Below are positions 1-7,596 of a stretch of DNA of 16,080 bases, one piece after another. The stretch is from Bacteroidota bacterium (GTDB lineage Bacteria > Bacteroidota > Ignavibacteria > Ignavibacteriales > Ignavibacteriaceae): contig JAJYOQ010000041.1 of assembly GCA_021796135.1 (NCBI GenBank), positions 1 through 16,080 of the forward strand, read 5' to 3'. Every line of letters starts with the position of its first letter. Positions within the stretch are counted from its first letter, which is position 1. The notes under the pieces are model-generated. The model searched no databases. It saw only the letters and a program-made list of their open reading frames with translations, and had not been told where the DNA came from. A program made the position numbers and the translations under genes.

Positions 1-2
1 CG

Positions 3-254
3 ATCAATATTGTAGTTAAAATATTACAGGATGATAAAGAGAGAAATTTTGAACACTTCGCATTAACCCCAATAGACACAATTGATTTTATTCCTGAAAG
101 TAAAAAAGAATTTTCATTTTCAGCTGCTACTGTTGTAAATGAGAAAACTAAAATTAATTATAATTCTTTTGCTAAAGTTGTATTTTTTTATTCATCATTT
201 AATAGGAATTATATTGATACTGTCGAAAATATATTGATAACAAAGGCTTATTAA
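3..254 (+). CDS. C-terminal fragment of an unrecognised protein
   Basis: An open frame enters from the left edge and ends at TAA 252-254, giving 83 codons with no start in view. The other two forward frames hit stops within the first 20 bases. The stop shares its last A with the ATG of the next gene (TAATG), the usual sign of translational coupling in an operon. The peptide has alternating polar and hydrophobic residues (for example KEFSFSAATVV and FAKVVFFYSSF) and ends ILITKAY. That would suit a beta-rich secreted or surface domain, but I recognise no family and see no catalytic motif. The reading frame is well supported by the overlap; the function is unknown. Confidence 0.6.
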   Translation: MNIVVKILQDDKERNFEHFALTPIDTIDFIPESKKEFSFSAATVVNEKTKINYNSFAKVVFFYSSFNRNYIDTVENILITKAY

Positions 255-1492
255 TGAGATTTAATGATGTTTTGATTCTTTTTTCCCTTTTATTAGTCAG
301 TGCCTTTTTCTCCGGTTCTGAAATGGCTTTTGTTGTTTCCAATAAATTGAAACTAGAAGTTAAAGCACGGCGTAAAAGTCTTTCAGCAAAAAGCGCTGTT
401 TATTTTGCTAAGAACCCGCAGGTGTTTTTCTCTACTATATTACTTGGAAATAATATAGTAAATATAGCTTTTGCATCTATTTCCACTATTTACCTTTCAG
501 AATTATTTAAGTTAAATAATCTGTCTATTTTAATAATATCGACTTTTTTCTTATTAATATTCGGTGAACTTTTGCCTAAATATTTTTCTAGAGAATTACC
601 TGATAGAGTAATGTTAATTGCAGCTTTACCTTTGAGAATTCTTTCACTTTCCCTTAAACCTTTTACACAATTTACTTCTTCAATATCATCTAAACTTATG
701 CGGTCATCAAGTTTTATTGAGGAGAATTACACTACTTTGTTTGATAAAGAAGATTTTGAAACTCTCATGAATGAAAGCCACGAAGCAGGTTTGGTTAACA
801 TAAAAGAAAGCACGATAATTAATAAAGTATTATCGCTAGGAGATCAAAAAGTTTATGAAGCAATGCGCCCTAGAACTGAAATTATAGGAGTCGAAATTGG
901 ACAAACAATAGATGAGGCACTTTCAATATTTATTGAATCCGGCTACTCGAAACTACCTGTTTATGAAGATAATCTAGATAATATTAAAGGAGTAATATTT
1001 GCTTATGATATATTTGAACTTCCGCAAAATATAAACGCAATAACAAGAGAAATTTTATTTGTTCCCGAAACGAAGCGCAGTATTGAAATGCTTTATGAAT
1101 TTCTCGGCAAACATATATCAATAGCAGCAGTTGTTGACGAATTCGGAGGTACTGCAGGAATTGTTACAATGGAAGATATTATTGAGGAACTTTTCGGAGA
1201 GATTAAAGACGAATATGATATAGAAGAAGATATTTGCCGGAAAACAGCAGAAAATACTTATTTAATAAGCGGGAAAGTTGAAATTGATTTTATTAATGAA
1301 AAATTTAAATTAGATATACCCATAGGCGATTATGAAACTATTGCCGGGTATATAACAACCAGAATAGGAAGAATACCACAACAAGGTGAAGTGATTAAGG
1401 TAGATAATTTTAACATCATCATAATTAGATCTACCTCTATAAGAATTGATTTGGTTAAGATTTCTTTTTCATCTGAATTTGAAGCAAACTAA
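254..1492 (+). CDS. CNNM/CorC/HlyC-type membrane protein with CBS domains
   Basis: A 412-residue inner-membrane protein with the full family layout. The CNNM (DUF21) transmembrane domain is about residues 1-185, with FFSGSEMAF (18-26), GNNIVNIA (65-72) and FGELLPKYFSRE (103-114). A CBS pair follows at about 205-322, including MRPRTEI (204-210) and DEFGGTAGIVTMEDIIEE (295-312), then a CorC_HlyC C-terminal domain at about 335-405. Family members are linked to Mg2+/Co2+ efflux or homeostasis, with the CBS pair sensing nucleotide or Mg2+; the older name 'hemolysin' is misleading. The ATG overlaps the upstream stop by one base, and AAAGG at 242-246 is a modest ribosome site. Bacteroidota GldE is a related protein, but no gldD or ssb neighbour is visible, so a gliding role is not supported. 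The ion specificity cannot be read from the sequence. Confidence 0.93.
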   Translation: MRFNDVLILFSLLLVSAFFSGSEMAFVVSNKLKLEVKARRKSLSAKSAVYFAKNPQVFFSTILLGNNIVNIAFASISTIYLSELFKLNNLSILIISTFFLLIFGELLPKYFSRELPDRVMLIAALPLRILSLSLKPFTQFTSSISSKLMRSSSFIEENYTTLFDKEDFETLMNESHEAGLVNIKESTIINKVLSLGDQKVYEAMRPRTEIIGVEIGQTIDEALSIFIESGYSKLPVYEDNLDNIKGVIFAYDIFELPQNINAITREILFVPETKRSIEMLYEFLGKHISIAAVVDEFGGTAGIVTMEDIIEELFGEIKDEYDIEEDICRKTAENTYLISGKVEIDFINEKFKLDIPIGDYETIAGYITTRIGRIPQQGEVIKVDNFNIIIIRSTSIRIDLVKISFSSEFEAN

Positions 1493-1508
1493 ATAATATA
1501 AGGGTTTT

Positions 1509-2198
1509 ATGGATAAAGAATTGATTATTTTCGGGGCTGGAGGGGCACTTGGGAAAGGTGTTACAAGTTCATTAACAAAAAAGGATTATTCAAAAATATA
1601 TCTTTTCGATTCAAAACCAGCGAATATTTCTCAAAATAATAATATTCAATATTATATAAGCAAGGACTTATCTTCTGAAGAAAGCGTAATAAATGCTTTT
1701 AATAATATTAAACCTTCTAAGAACAAATTATATTTTTTGATATCTACAATTGGCGGATTTTCGGGCGGAAAATATATCTGGGAAACAGATCAAAAAGAAT
1801 GGGATAGAATGTTTAGTCAAAACTTAAGTACAAGTTTTTTAATAGCAAAGCATTTCGCGAACCTCATCAAGCAATCAGCAGGCGGATCAATTATATTCAT
1901 CTCAGCGTTTACAGCTTTATATCCGGAAAAACTCAAAGCGTCTTATGGTGCCTCAAAGGCTGCTTTAATTCATTTAGTTAAAACATTAGCTCTAGAAGGT
2001 GAAGAGATACGTATGACCGCTAATGCTATTGCACCTTTTATTATTGATACTCCATTAAACAGAGAGTGGATAAAAGAGGATTATAATAAGCTTATCAAAC
2101 CTGAAGAAATCGGTGAACTTATTTATGGAATTTTTTGTAATTTTAATTTTGTTACAGGAAATATTATACAGCTTTCAAACAGATTTCAAATAGAATAA
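1509..2198 (+). CDS. Short-chain dehydrogenase/reductase (SDR)
   Basis: A 229-residue classical SDR, probably a soluble NAD(P)H-dependent oxidoreductase. The N-terminal Rossmann motif is FGAGGALGKG with G11, G15 and G17 in G-x3-G-x-G spacing. The complete catalytic tetrad is visible: N105, S132 (in FISAF), Y146 and K150 (SYGASK). The usual NNAG segment is replaced by STIGGFSGG (79-87), which recalls the AGG segment of dihydropteridine-reductase-like SDRs more than FabG. The C-terminus ends ITGN-like (VTGNIIQLS), as in cofactor-binding SDRs. AAGGG at 1500-1504 precedes the ATG, and the gene lies 16 nt after the CNNM gene and 17 nt before yqeY, so it is probably co-transcribed. The substrate is unknown: a pteridine or quinonoid substrate is possible, and a 3-oxoacyl reductase is less likely given the missing NNAG. 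Confidence 0.88.
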   Translation: MDKELIIFGAGGALGKGVTSSLTKKDYSKIYLFDSKPANISQNNNIQYYISKDLSSEESVINAFNNIKPSKNKLYFLISTIGGFSGGKYIWETDQKEWDRMFSQNLSTSFLIAKHFANLIKQSAGGSIIFISAFTALYPEKLKASYGASKAALIHLVKTLALEGEEIRMTANAIAPFIIDTPLNREWIKEDYNKLIKPEEIGELIYGIFCNFNFVTGNIIQLSNRFQIE

Positions 2199-2215
2199 TT
2201 ATTATTGGAGTTAAA

Positions 2216-2668
2216 ATGAGTCTTAAAGAGAAAATAAATGAGGATTTAAAAATTGCCATGAAATCCGGCGATAAATTACGACTTGAAACAATACGTTCAA
2301 TTCGCGCACTTATTTTAGAGTTTGAAAAGAGCGGAGTTGGGAGAGAATTAAATGCTGATGAAGAAATCAAAATGCTTAGTACCGCTGCAAAAAAAAGAAA
2401 AGATTCTATCGAACAATTCAGGAATGCCGGAAGGGAAGAGTTGGCTAAAAAAGAGGAGTCTGAATTAGAAATATTACAGAATTACCTTCCTAAACAATTA
2501 TCCCGTGAAGAAATATACAATGAAATTAAAAATATATCAGATCGGTTAGGTACAAAAAATAAGGAGGATTTCCCTAAGCTTATGCCTCAAGCAATGATGG
2601 CGTTAAAGGGTAAAGCTGACGGAAAACTTGTTAAATCAATTGTTGAAAATATTTTGGGAATAAATTGA
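2216..2668 (+). CDS. yqeY: GatB/YqeY domain protein
   Basis: A 150-residue protein matching the stand-alone YqeY family (usual length about 150), which is also found as the C-terminal helical domain of the GatB subunit of Asp/Glu-tRNA amidotransferase. Recognisable stretches are the N-terminal MSLKEKINEDLKIAMKSGD with RLETIR, the central KKRKDSIEQF, the YLPKQLS loop, and the C-terminal GKADGKLV. In GatB this domain contacts tRNA; the role of the free protein is not settled, though tRNA binding is plausible. The ATG is preceded by TTGGAG (2204-2209), a clear ribosome site. The 3' end overlaps the start of the CvpA gene by 4 nt, so translation of the two is probably coupled. Confidence 0.92.
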   Translation: MSLKEKINEDLKIAMKSGDKLRLETIRSIRALILEFEKSGVGRELNADEEIKMLSTAAKKRKDSIEQFRNAGREELAKKEESELEILQNYLPKQLSREEIYNEIKNISDRLGTKNKEDFPKLMPQAMMALKGKADGKLVKSIVENILGIN

Positions 2669-3186
2669 GTTTAATAGATTTAATAATTGTTATAGTCGTT
2701 CTTGTAGGATTTTTATTGGGGTTCAAGGATGGCTTTGTAAGAAAAATTATCGGTTTTTTAGGATTTGTAATAGCAATTTTTATGGCAGCAAAATTTGCCG
2801 CAGAATTTGGAAAATTAATAGACAAATACTTGAATATTGAAATTTATCTTTCTCAAATAATGGCTGGAATTATTATTTTTATTGTTATAATGATCATTAC
2901 TTCAATAATTAAAAGGCTGGTACATCCCTTTGACAAGGTAAGCGGATTACTTAATCAAATTATCGGGGGAGCAATTGGGGCAATACAAATATTGTTTTTT
3001 ATAAGTGCCGTTTTTTTTCTTTTAAATATTTTTGATACGCCTTCAAAATCCGCGAGAAATGATTCGAAATTGTATCATAGTGTTTATAATATTATCCCTT
3101 CGACCATCAATTATTTGAATCACTATACTCCTGAAACAAAGGAAATAATCAATAATTATTTTAACGAAAAAGACTCTACAAAATGA
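2665..3186 (+). CDS. CvpA family membrane protein (TTG start)
   Basis: A 173-residue protein with four predicted membrane segments (about residues 4-19, 27-45, 64-84 and 97-120) and a short polar tail from about 125. The N-terminal pattern, a hydrophobic stretch followed by GFLLGFKDGFVRKIIGFLG, is typical of CvpA proteins, known from colicin V export in E. coli and present in many bacteria without colicin. The start is TTG at 2665-2667, forming TTGA with the stop of yqeY. No in-frame ATG precedes the first membrane segment, and a GGGA sits about 6 nt upstream, so TTG gives the expected full length. The stop overlaps mutS2 by 4 nt (ATGA). A CvpA gene directly before mutS2 is a recurring arrangement in several phyla. 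The molecular role is not known with certainty. Confidence 0.88.
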   Translation: MSLIDLIIVIVVLVGFLLGFKDGFVRKIIGFLGFVIAIFMAAKFAAEFGKLIDKYLNIEIYLSQIMAGIIIFIVIMIITSIIKRLVHPFDKVSGLLNQIIGGAIGAIQILFFISAVFFLLNIFDTPSKSARNDSKLYHSVYNIIPSTINYLNHYTPETKEIINNYFNEKDSTK

Positions 3187-5531
3187 TTCCACAATTTATT
3201 TTAGAGAAATTAGAATTTCCTAAAATACTAAGCTATATTTCTAAATATTGTATAACTGAAAATGGTAAGAATGAAATCCTTAATACTTTACCTTTTGATC
3301 AGCTTTCACAAATATTAATTGAGGGCAATTATGTTTCTGAAGCTAAAGAAATTCTTATAAAAAATACACATCCTCCGCTTGAATTTATCCCGAACCTAAT
3401 TGAAACGATTGCTAAAAGTAATATTAGCGGCACTCTTATAGAAAGTAAAAAAATACTTGAAATATTAAGACTAAGTATAATCTCTAGAAATATTGCTTTA
3501 TTTCTGAAAAACAATTTAGAAATAGCACCCGAATTATCACGCCTATCCTCCGGTCTTTTCAATGATAAGCTTTTTGAACATAGTATAAAAAAAATAATTA
3601 ATGACAATGGCGAAGTGAATGATAATGCAAGTGTAAAACTTTTTGAAATCAGAAAGGAAATCAGACATACTAATGATGAGCTTATTCGTTCCGTGAATAG
3701 AATTATTAAATCTCTTAATGAAAAAGATTATGTGCGCGAGGATTATCTTACATTGCGCGACGGTAGAATTGTTATCCCTGTAAAAGTTGAACATAAAAGA
3801 CATATTAGAGGTTTTATACATTCCGAATCGTCAACAGGTCAAACAGTTTACATTGAACCCGAAGAAACTTTAGAATTGAATAATGAAATAGTTTCGTTAT
3901 CATTTGCAGAAAAGAGAGAAATTGAAAGATTATTAATTGAATTGACTAAACATATCGGAGCCTTCAGCCATGAATTACGAAAATCTCTTGAGCTTATTTC
4001 ATATATTGACACGGTTTTTGCGCGGGCACAATATTCAATTGAGATTATCGGGGATTTTCCCCAGGTAAATAATAATAAACCTTTTAATATTATAAACGGG
4101 CGGCATCCGATTCTTTTAAAGAAATTTGGAAGAGAAAATACTATACCTCTAAATGTTACTGTAGATAAAAAGAAAATCATTTTAATTACGGGACCAAATG
4201 CAGGGGGCAAAACTGTGGTTCTTAAAACTATAGGTTTGCTTGTTTTACTTGTACAATCCGGCGTACATATTCCTTGCAGCCCTGATTCGAACTTCCATTT
4301 ATTTGATAACATATTGATGGATATCGGCGACCAACAATCAATAGAAGACGATTTATCTACATTTAGCTCACATTTGTCTAATATAAACCAAATATTAAAA
4401 ATTGCAGATAAAAATTCTCTTGTAATTTTAGACGAGATAGGAACCGGTACAGATCCTGCTGAAGGTTCTGCTTTGGCAGCGGCTACCTTAATTTCTCTAA
4501 GAGAAAAGGAATCAGTTGTCTTTGCAACAACTCATCATGGTAATTTAAAATTAATTGCAAATTATTTGGAAGGTTTCGAAAATGCTTCGATGGATTTTGA
4601 TACTGAAAATTTGAAACCGACATATTACTTCAAACAGGGGTCTCCTGGTTCAAGTTATGCTTTTGAGGTTGCAAAAAGAATCGGACTGGATGAAAAATTT
4701 TTGAAACTTGCTTCTGAATATCTTGACCCCGATAAGCATAAGTTAGAAAAATTTCTTATCGATATTGAAACAAGATCTCATACATTGGATGATATATTAA
4801 AGAAAAATATGATTGAGAAAAGTCGTTTAACCGGATTATCTCAACTTTACAAAGAAAAGATTGATGATCTTAATAAGGAAAAGAAACAAATCCTAAAATC
4901 AGCAAAGCAGGAAGCAGATATTTACTTAAAGGATATAAACAAGCAGCTTGAAAAAGTAATCAAGGAATTAAAGGAATCTAATGCTAATCAGGAAGTGATT
5001 AAAAAGTCGCAAAATTTAGTTAAAAATCTCAAAGAAAAAAATAAAAATCTTATCGCTAATGATCTTGATTTGATCTTAGAAAACTATAATTTTGAGGTAG
5101 GTAATATTGTAACTATAAAAAATACTCAAACTTCCGGTGAAATATTAGAAATTACCCCGGATAAAAAAAAAGCCTTATTAAAAACAGGCTCAATAAAAAT
5201 TCAGGTTTCTTTAAATGATTTGCTAATTTCAGAAAAACAAAATATAAAGCGGGAGAATTATAATGATCATGGATATATGGTCTCTGATGCTAATATCCGG
5301 ATTGATATAAGAGGTGAAAGAGCAGATGAAGCTGAATTTGGGATTGTTAAATTTATTGATAACGCCTATATATCAGGACTTACCAGGGTTGAAATATTGC
5401 ATGGGAAAGGTACAGGAGCTCTTAAAAAAACTGTTCATGAAATTCTTAAACGTCACGAAAATGTCAAAACTTATTATTTCGCTCCGATCGAATTTGGCGG
5501 CGAGGGAATTACAATCGCAGAATTAAAATAA
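3183..5531 (+). CDS. mutS2: Endonuclease/ribosome-rescue ATPase MutS2
   Basis: A 782-residue MutS2, the usual full length. MutS2 lacks the MutS mismatch-recognition domain. It has been linked to suppression of recombination and, in Firmicutes, to splitting of collided ribosomes (RqcU). The core and clamp region is about residues 1-300. The ABC-type ATPase has Walker A GPNAGGKT (337-344) and Walker B with signature LDEIGTGTD (416-424). A charged coiled coil runs about 520-625 and a KOW-like beta region about 640-690. The C-terminal Smr nuclease domain has IDIRGE (707-712) and HGKGTG (740-745). The usual LDLRG motif reads IDIRG here, a conservative change. The ATG at 3183 overlaps the CvpA stop by 4 nt, with no strong ribosome site of its own, which fits coupling. 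All key ATPase and Smr residues are present. Confidence 0.97.
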   Translation: MIPQFILEKLEFPKILSYISKYCITENGKNEILNTLPFDQLSQILIEGNYVSEAKEILIKNTHPPLEFIPNLIETIAKSNISGTLIESKKILEILRLSIISRNIALFLKNNLEIAPELSRLSSGLFNDKLFEHSIKKIINDNGEVNDNASVKLFEIRKEIRHTNDELIRSVNRIIKSLNEKDYVREDYLTLRDGRIVIPVKVEHKRHIRGFIHSESSTGQTVYIEPEETLELNNEIVSLSFAEKREIERLLIELTKHIGAFSHELRKSLELISYIDTVFARAQYSIEIIGDFPQVNNNKPFNIINGRHPILLKKFGRENTIPLNVTVDKKKIILITGPNAGGKTVVLKTIGLLVLLVQSGVHIPCSPDSNFHLFDNILMDIGDQQSIEDDLSTFSSHLSNINQILKIADKNSLVILDEIGTGTDPAEGSALAAATLISLREKESVVFATTHHGNLKLIANYLEGFENASMDFDTENLKPTYYFKQGSPGSSYAFEVAKRIGLDEKFLKLASEYLDPDKHKLEKFLIDIETRSHTLDDILKKNMIEKSRLTGLSQLYKEKIDDLNKEKKQILKSAKQEADIYLKDINKQLEKVIKELKESNANQEVIKKSQNLVKNLKEKNKNLIANDLDLILENYNFEVGNIVTIKNTQTSGEILEITPDKKKALLKTGSIKIQVSLNDLLISEKQNIKRENYNDHGYMVSDANIRIDIRGERADEAEFGIVKFIDNAYISGLTRVEILHGKGTGALKKTVHEILKRHENVKTYYFAPIEFGGEGITIAELK

Positions 5532-5550
5532 CCTAAAAGACTTAGTTAGG
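5532..5550 (+). promoter_or_regulatory. Possible weak hairpin over the biotin carboxylase ribosome site
   Basis: CCTAA at 5532-5536 is the exact reverse complement of TTAGG at 5546-5550, and TTAGGG is the only Shine-Dalgarno-like stretch ahead of the TTG start at 5558. Pairing would form a 5-bp stem with a 9-nt loop that hides the ribosome site. There is no U tract, so it is not a terminator. The stem is short and may be chance in AT-rich DNA. Confidence 0.2.
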
Positions 5551-5557
5551 GTATATT

Positions 5558-7048
5558 TTGTTTAAAAAAATCTTAATTGCTAACAGAGGTGAAATTGCTG
5601 TACGTATTATACGGGCATGCAGAGAATTAGGAATAATATCCGCGGCAATATATTCTGAAGCCGATAAAACTTTGCTCCACACTAGACTTGCTGACGAATC
5701 TTACCTAATAGGCGGACCTATTGCATCCGAATCTTATCTTAATGCTAATAAAATAATTTCCTTGGCAAAAGCTATAAATGCCGATGCTATTCATCCGGGA
5801 TATGGTTTCTTCTCTGAAAATTACAGCTTTATAAAATCTGTCGAAGAATCAGGAATCGAATTTATCGGACCATCATCTAATTCTGTGAGACTTATGGGAA
5901 GCAAAACTGCCGCAAGGCAGCTTATGAAGCAAAATGGAGTCCCAATTGTTCCAGGTACGACTACTCCAATTGTTTCAGTTCGGGATGGAAAAGAAGCTGC
6001 AGAGATAATTGGATATCCAATTTTATTGAAAGCTTCCGAAGGCGGAGGCGGTAAAGGTATGAGAAGGATTGATTCTTCTGATGAATTTGAAAATGCATTT
6101 GAAGCAACTCAAAGAGAAGCATTAAAAGCATTCGGTAATGCTGACATTTACATTGAAAAATTTATTGAGCATCCGAAACATATAGAAGTACAGATCATTG
6201 CAGATAAATACGGTAACTATGCGCATCTATTTGAAAGAGAGTGTTCAGTTCAAAGAAGGCATCAAAAAATTATTGAAGAAGCTACATCATCATTTGTTGA
6301 TGAAATAACCAGAGATAAAATTACCAATGCCGCAATAAATGCTGCCAAAGCATGTAAATATTATAATACCGGAACAATTGAAATGCTGATGGATAAAGAT
6401 AAAAAATTCTATTTCCTTGAAATGAACACTCGATTACAAGTTGAACATCCTGTCACTGAATTAATCTCAGGTATCGATTTAGTTAGAGAGCAAATTTCTA
6501 TTGCAGAAGGGAAAGAACTTTCTTTTTCACAACAAGATCTGAGCAGACATGGTCATGCTATTGAATGCCGGATATATGCAGAAGATCCAGAAAATAATTT
6601 TCTTCCATCAACCGGTAAATTAAAAGAATATTCCCAACCGAGTGGTCCGGGAATTAGAGTTGACAGTGGTTTTGACTCAGGATCAGAAATATCTATTTAT
6701 TATGACCCTCTTATTGCAAAGCTTATTTGCTGGTCTGAAGATAGAGTAACTGCTATATCGCGAATGAAGCGCGCTTTATCGGAATTTCAAATCTCCGGAA
6801 TTTCTTCAAATATTTCATTTTTATATAAGATATTAGAAAACGAAAAATTCATTAACGGGTCTTATGATATAAACTTCATTGAATCCGAGATTGATTCTAT
6901 TTTAGCATCGCCGAATAATATTGACAATAATATGGAAGATGCAGCTGCGGCATTCATAGCTTTATTAAAATACAGACATAGCAATAATAGCAGACAAATT
7001 AAAAACTTTAAGTCAGAAGACAATTGGCACATGCAAAATAATGAATAG
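5558..7048 (+). CDS. accC: Acyl-CoA carboxylase biotin carboxylase subunit (TTG start)
   Basis: A 496-residue ATP-grasp enzyme that carboxylates biotin on its carrier protein using ATP and bicarbonate. Visible motifs are ILIANRGEIAVR near the N-terminus, HPGYGFFSEN, the glycine-rich loop GGGGKGM (162-168), and EMNTRLQVEHPVTE (288-301), containing the E288, N290, R292 and E296 found at the same numbers in E. coli AccC. The start is TTG at 5558, the only codon giving the standard FKKILIANRG N-terminus; TTAGGG lies about 7 nt upstream. E. coli AccC is about 450 residues, so there is a tail of about 50, ending in EDNWHMQNNE. It overlaps the carrier gene by 8 nt. The tail and the next protein resemble the BC-BT-BCCP order of propionyl- or methylcrotonyl-CoA carboxylase alpha chains. 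A role in propionyl/acetyl-CoA carboxylation, or as a pyruvate carboxylase A-type subunit, cannot be separated without the partner. Confidence 0.95.
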   Translation: MFKKILIANRGEIAVRIIRACRELGIISAAIYSEADKTLLHTRLADESYLIGGPIASESYLNANKIISLAKAINADAIHPGYGFFSENYSFIKSVEESGIEFIGPSSNSVRLMGSKTAARQLMKQNGVPIVPGTTTPIVSVRDGKEAAEIIGYPILLKASEGGGGKGMRRIDSSDEFENAFEATQREALKAFGNADIYIEKFIEHPKHIEVQIIADKYGNYAHLFERECSVQRRHQKIIEEATSSFVDEITRDKITNAAINAAKACKYYNTGTIEMLMDKDKKFYFLEMNTRLQVEHPVTELISGIDLVREQISIAEGKELSFSQQDLSRHGHAIECRIYAEDPENNFLPSTGKLKEYSQPSGPGIRVDSGFDSGSEISIYYDPLIAKLICWSEDRVTAISRMKRALSEFQISGISSNISFLYKILENEKFINGSYDINFIESEIDSILASPNNIDNNMEDAAAAFIALLKYRHSNNSRQIKNFKSEDNWHMQNNE

Positions 7049-7541
7049 GACCATTACACATATAAACGGGAAAAGAAAAGAAGTTAAAATCTTAGACAGT
7101 TCGACAATTTCAATTGATGATAAAGAAAATACTTACGAATTAATTACCCTTGATTCAAATTCTTTCTTATTTAATTTTAACAAAAAAATATATAAAATTT
7201 CTTCAGGAAGTAATGCAGGTAATGAATTCTCAATTCTAATAAACGGAATTTCGTTTAATGTTACTGCAAATACTCCGCTTGAAGAACAAGCAAATGCCAT
7301 ATTAGCCAAAAATATTGTTGCAAAACATAAAATGGATGTAAAAGCTCCAATGCCGGGAATGATACTAAAAATTAAAAAAAAACAGGGTGATAGTATTGTT
7401 CATGGAGAAACTTTAATTATTTTAGAGGCAATGAAAATGGAGAATGATTTAAAATCACCCACAACGGGAATAATTAAAGAGATATTTATCAATGAAGGAA
7501 GCAAAGTTGAAAAAGGATCACTTATATTATCAATCGAATGA
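7041..7541 (+). CDS. Biotin carboxyl carrier protein with BT-like N-terminal domain
   Basis: A 166-residue protein that carries biotin between the carboxylase and carboxyltransferase sites. The biotinyl/lipoyl domain is about residues 93-166, with KAPMPGMI (the entry strand) and EAMKMEN; K132 within A-M-K-M is the expected biotinylation site. The first 90 or so residues are beta-rich and resemble the BT linker domain of acyl-CoA carboxylase alpha chains rather than the Pro/Ala-rich linker of E. coli AccB. The ATG at 7041 lies inside the end of the biotin carboxylase gene (8-nt overlap), so the two are surely made together. A run of nine A at 7374-7382 encodes lysines just after PGMILKI; the frame stays intact through it. 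No carboxyltransferase gene follows; the next gene is a porin. Confidence 0.93.
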   Translation: MNRTITHINGKRKEVKILDSSTISIDDKENTYELITLDSNSFLFNFNKKIYKISSGSNAGNEFSILINGISFNVTANTPLEEQANAILAKNIVAKHKMDVKAPMPGMILKIKKKQGDSIVHGETLIILEAMKMENDLKSPTTGIIKEIFINEGSKVEKGSLILSIE

Positions 7542-7583
7542 ATTTGGTTCTATTTAATTAATATTCTAATAACAAAACATCCT

Positions 7584-7596
7584 AGGAGGTAATGTG
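7584..7596 (+). promoter_or_regulatory. Strong ribosome site with overlapping ATG-TGA and GTG start
   Basis: AGGAGGT at 7584-7590 is a near-perfect Shine-Dalgarno sequence, much stronger than others in the window. It is followed by AATGTGAAAG: the ATG at 7592 is followed at once by TGA, while the GTG at 7594 opens the FadL frame. Spacing from AGGAGG to GTG is only 4 nt. The start-stop pair may simply be chance, or may influence initiation. Confidence 0.6.

Noticed and set aside
3848..4312. A 154-codon open frame on the - strand
   Set aside because: It lies wholly inside mutS2 opposite a fully conserved ATPase region, has no family resemblance, and is a shadow of the real gene.
7374..7382. 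Nine-A run as a programmed frameshift site in the biotin carrier gene
   Set aside because: The frame is intact and continues into a perfect biotinyl domain; no alternative frame of interest follows.
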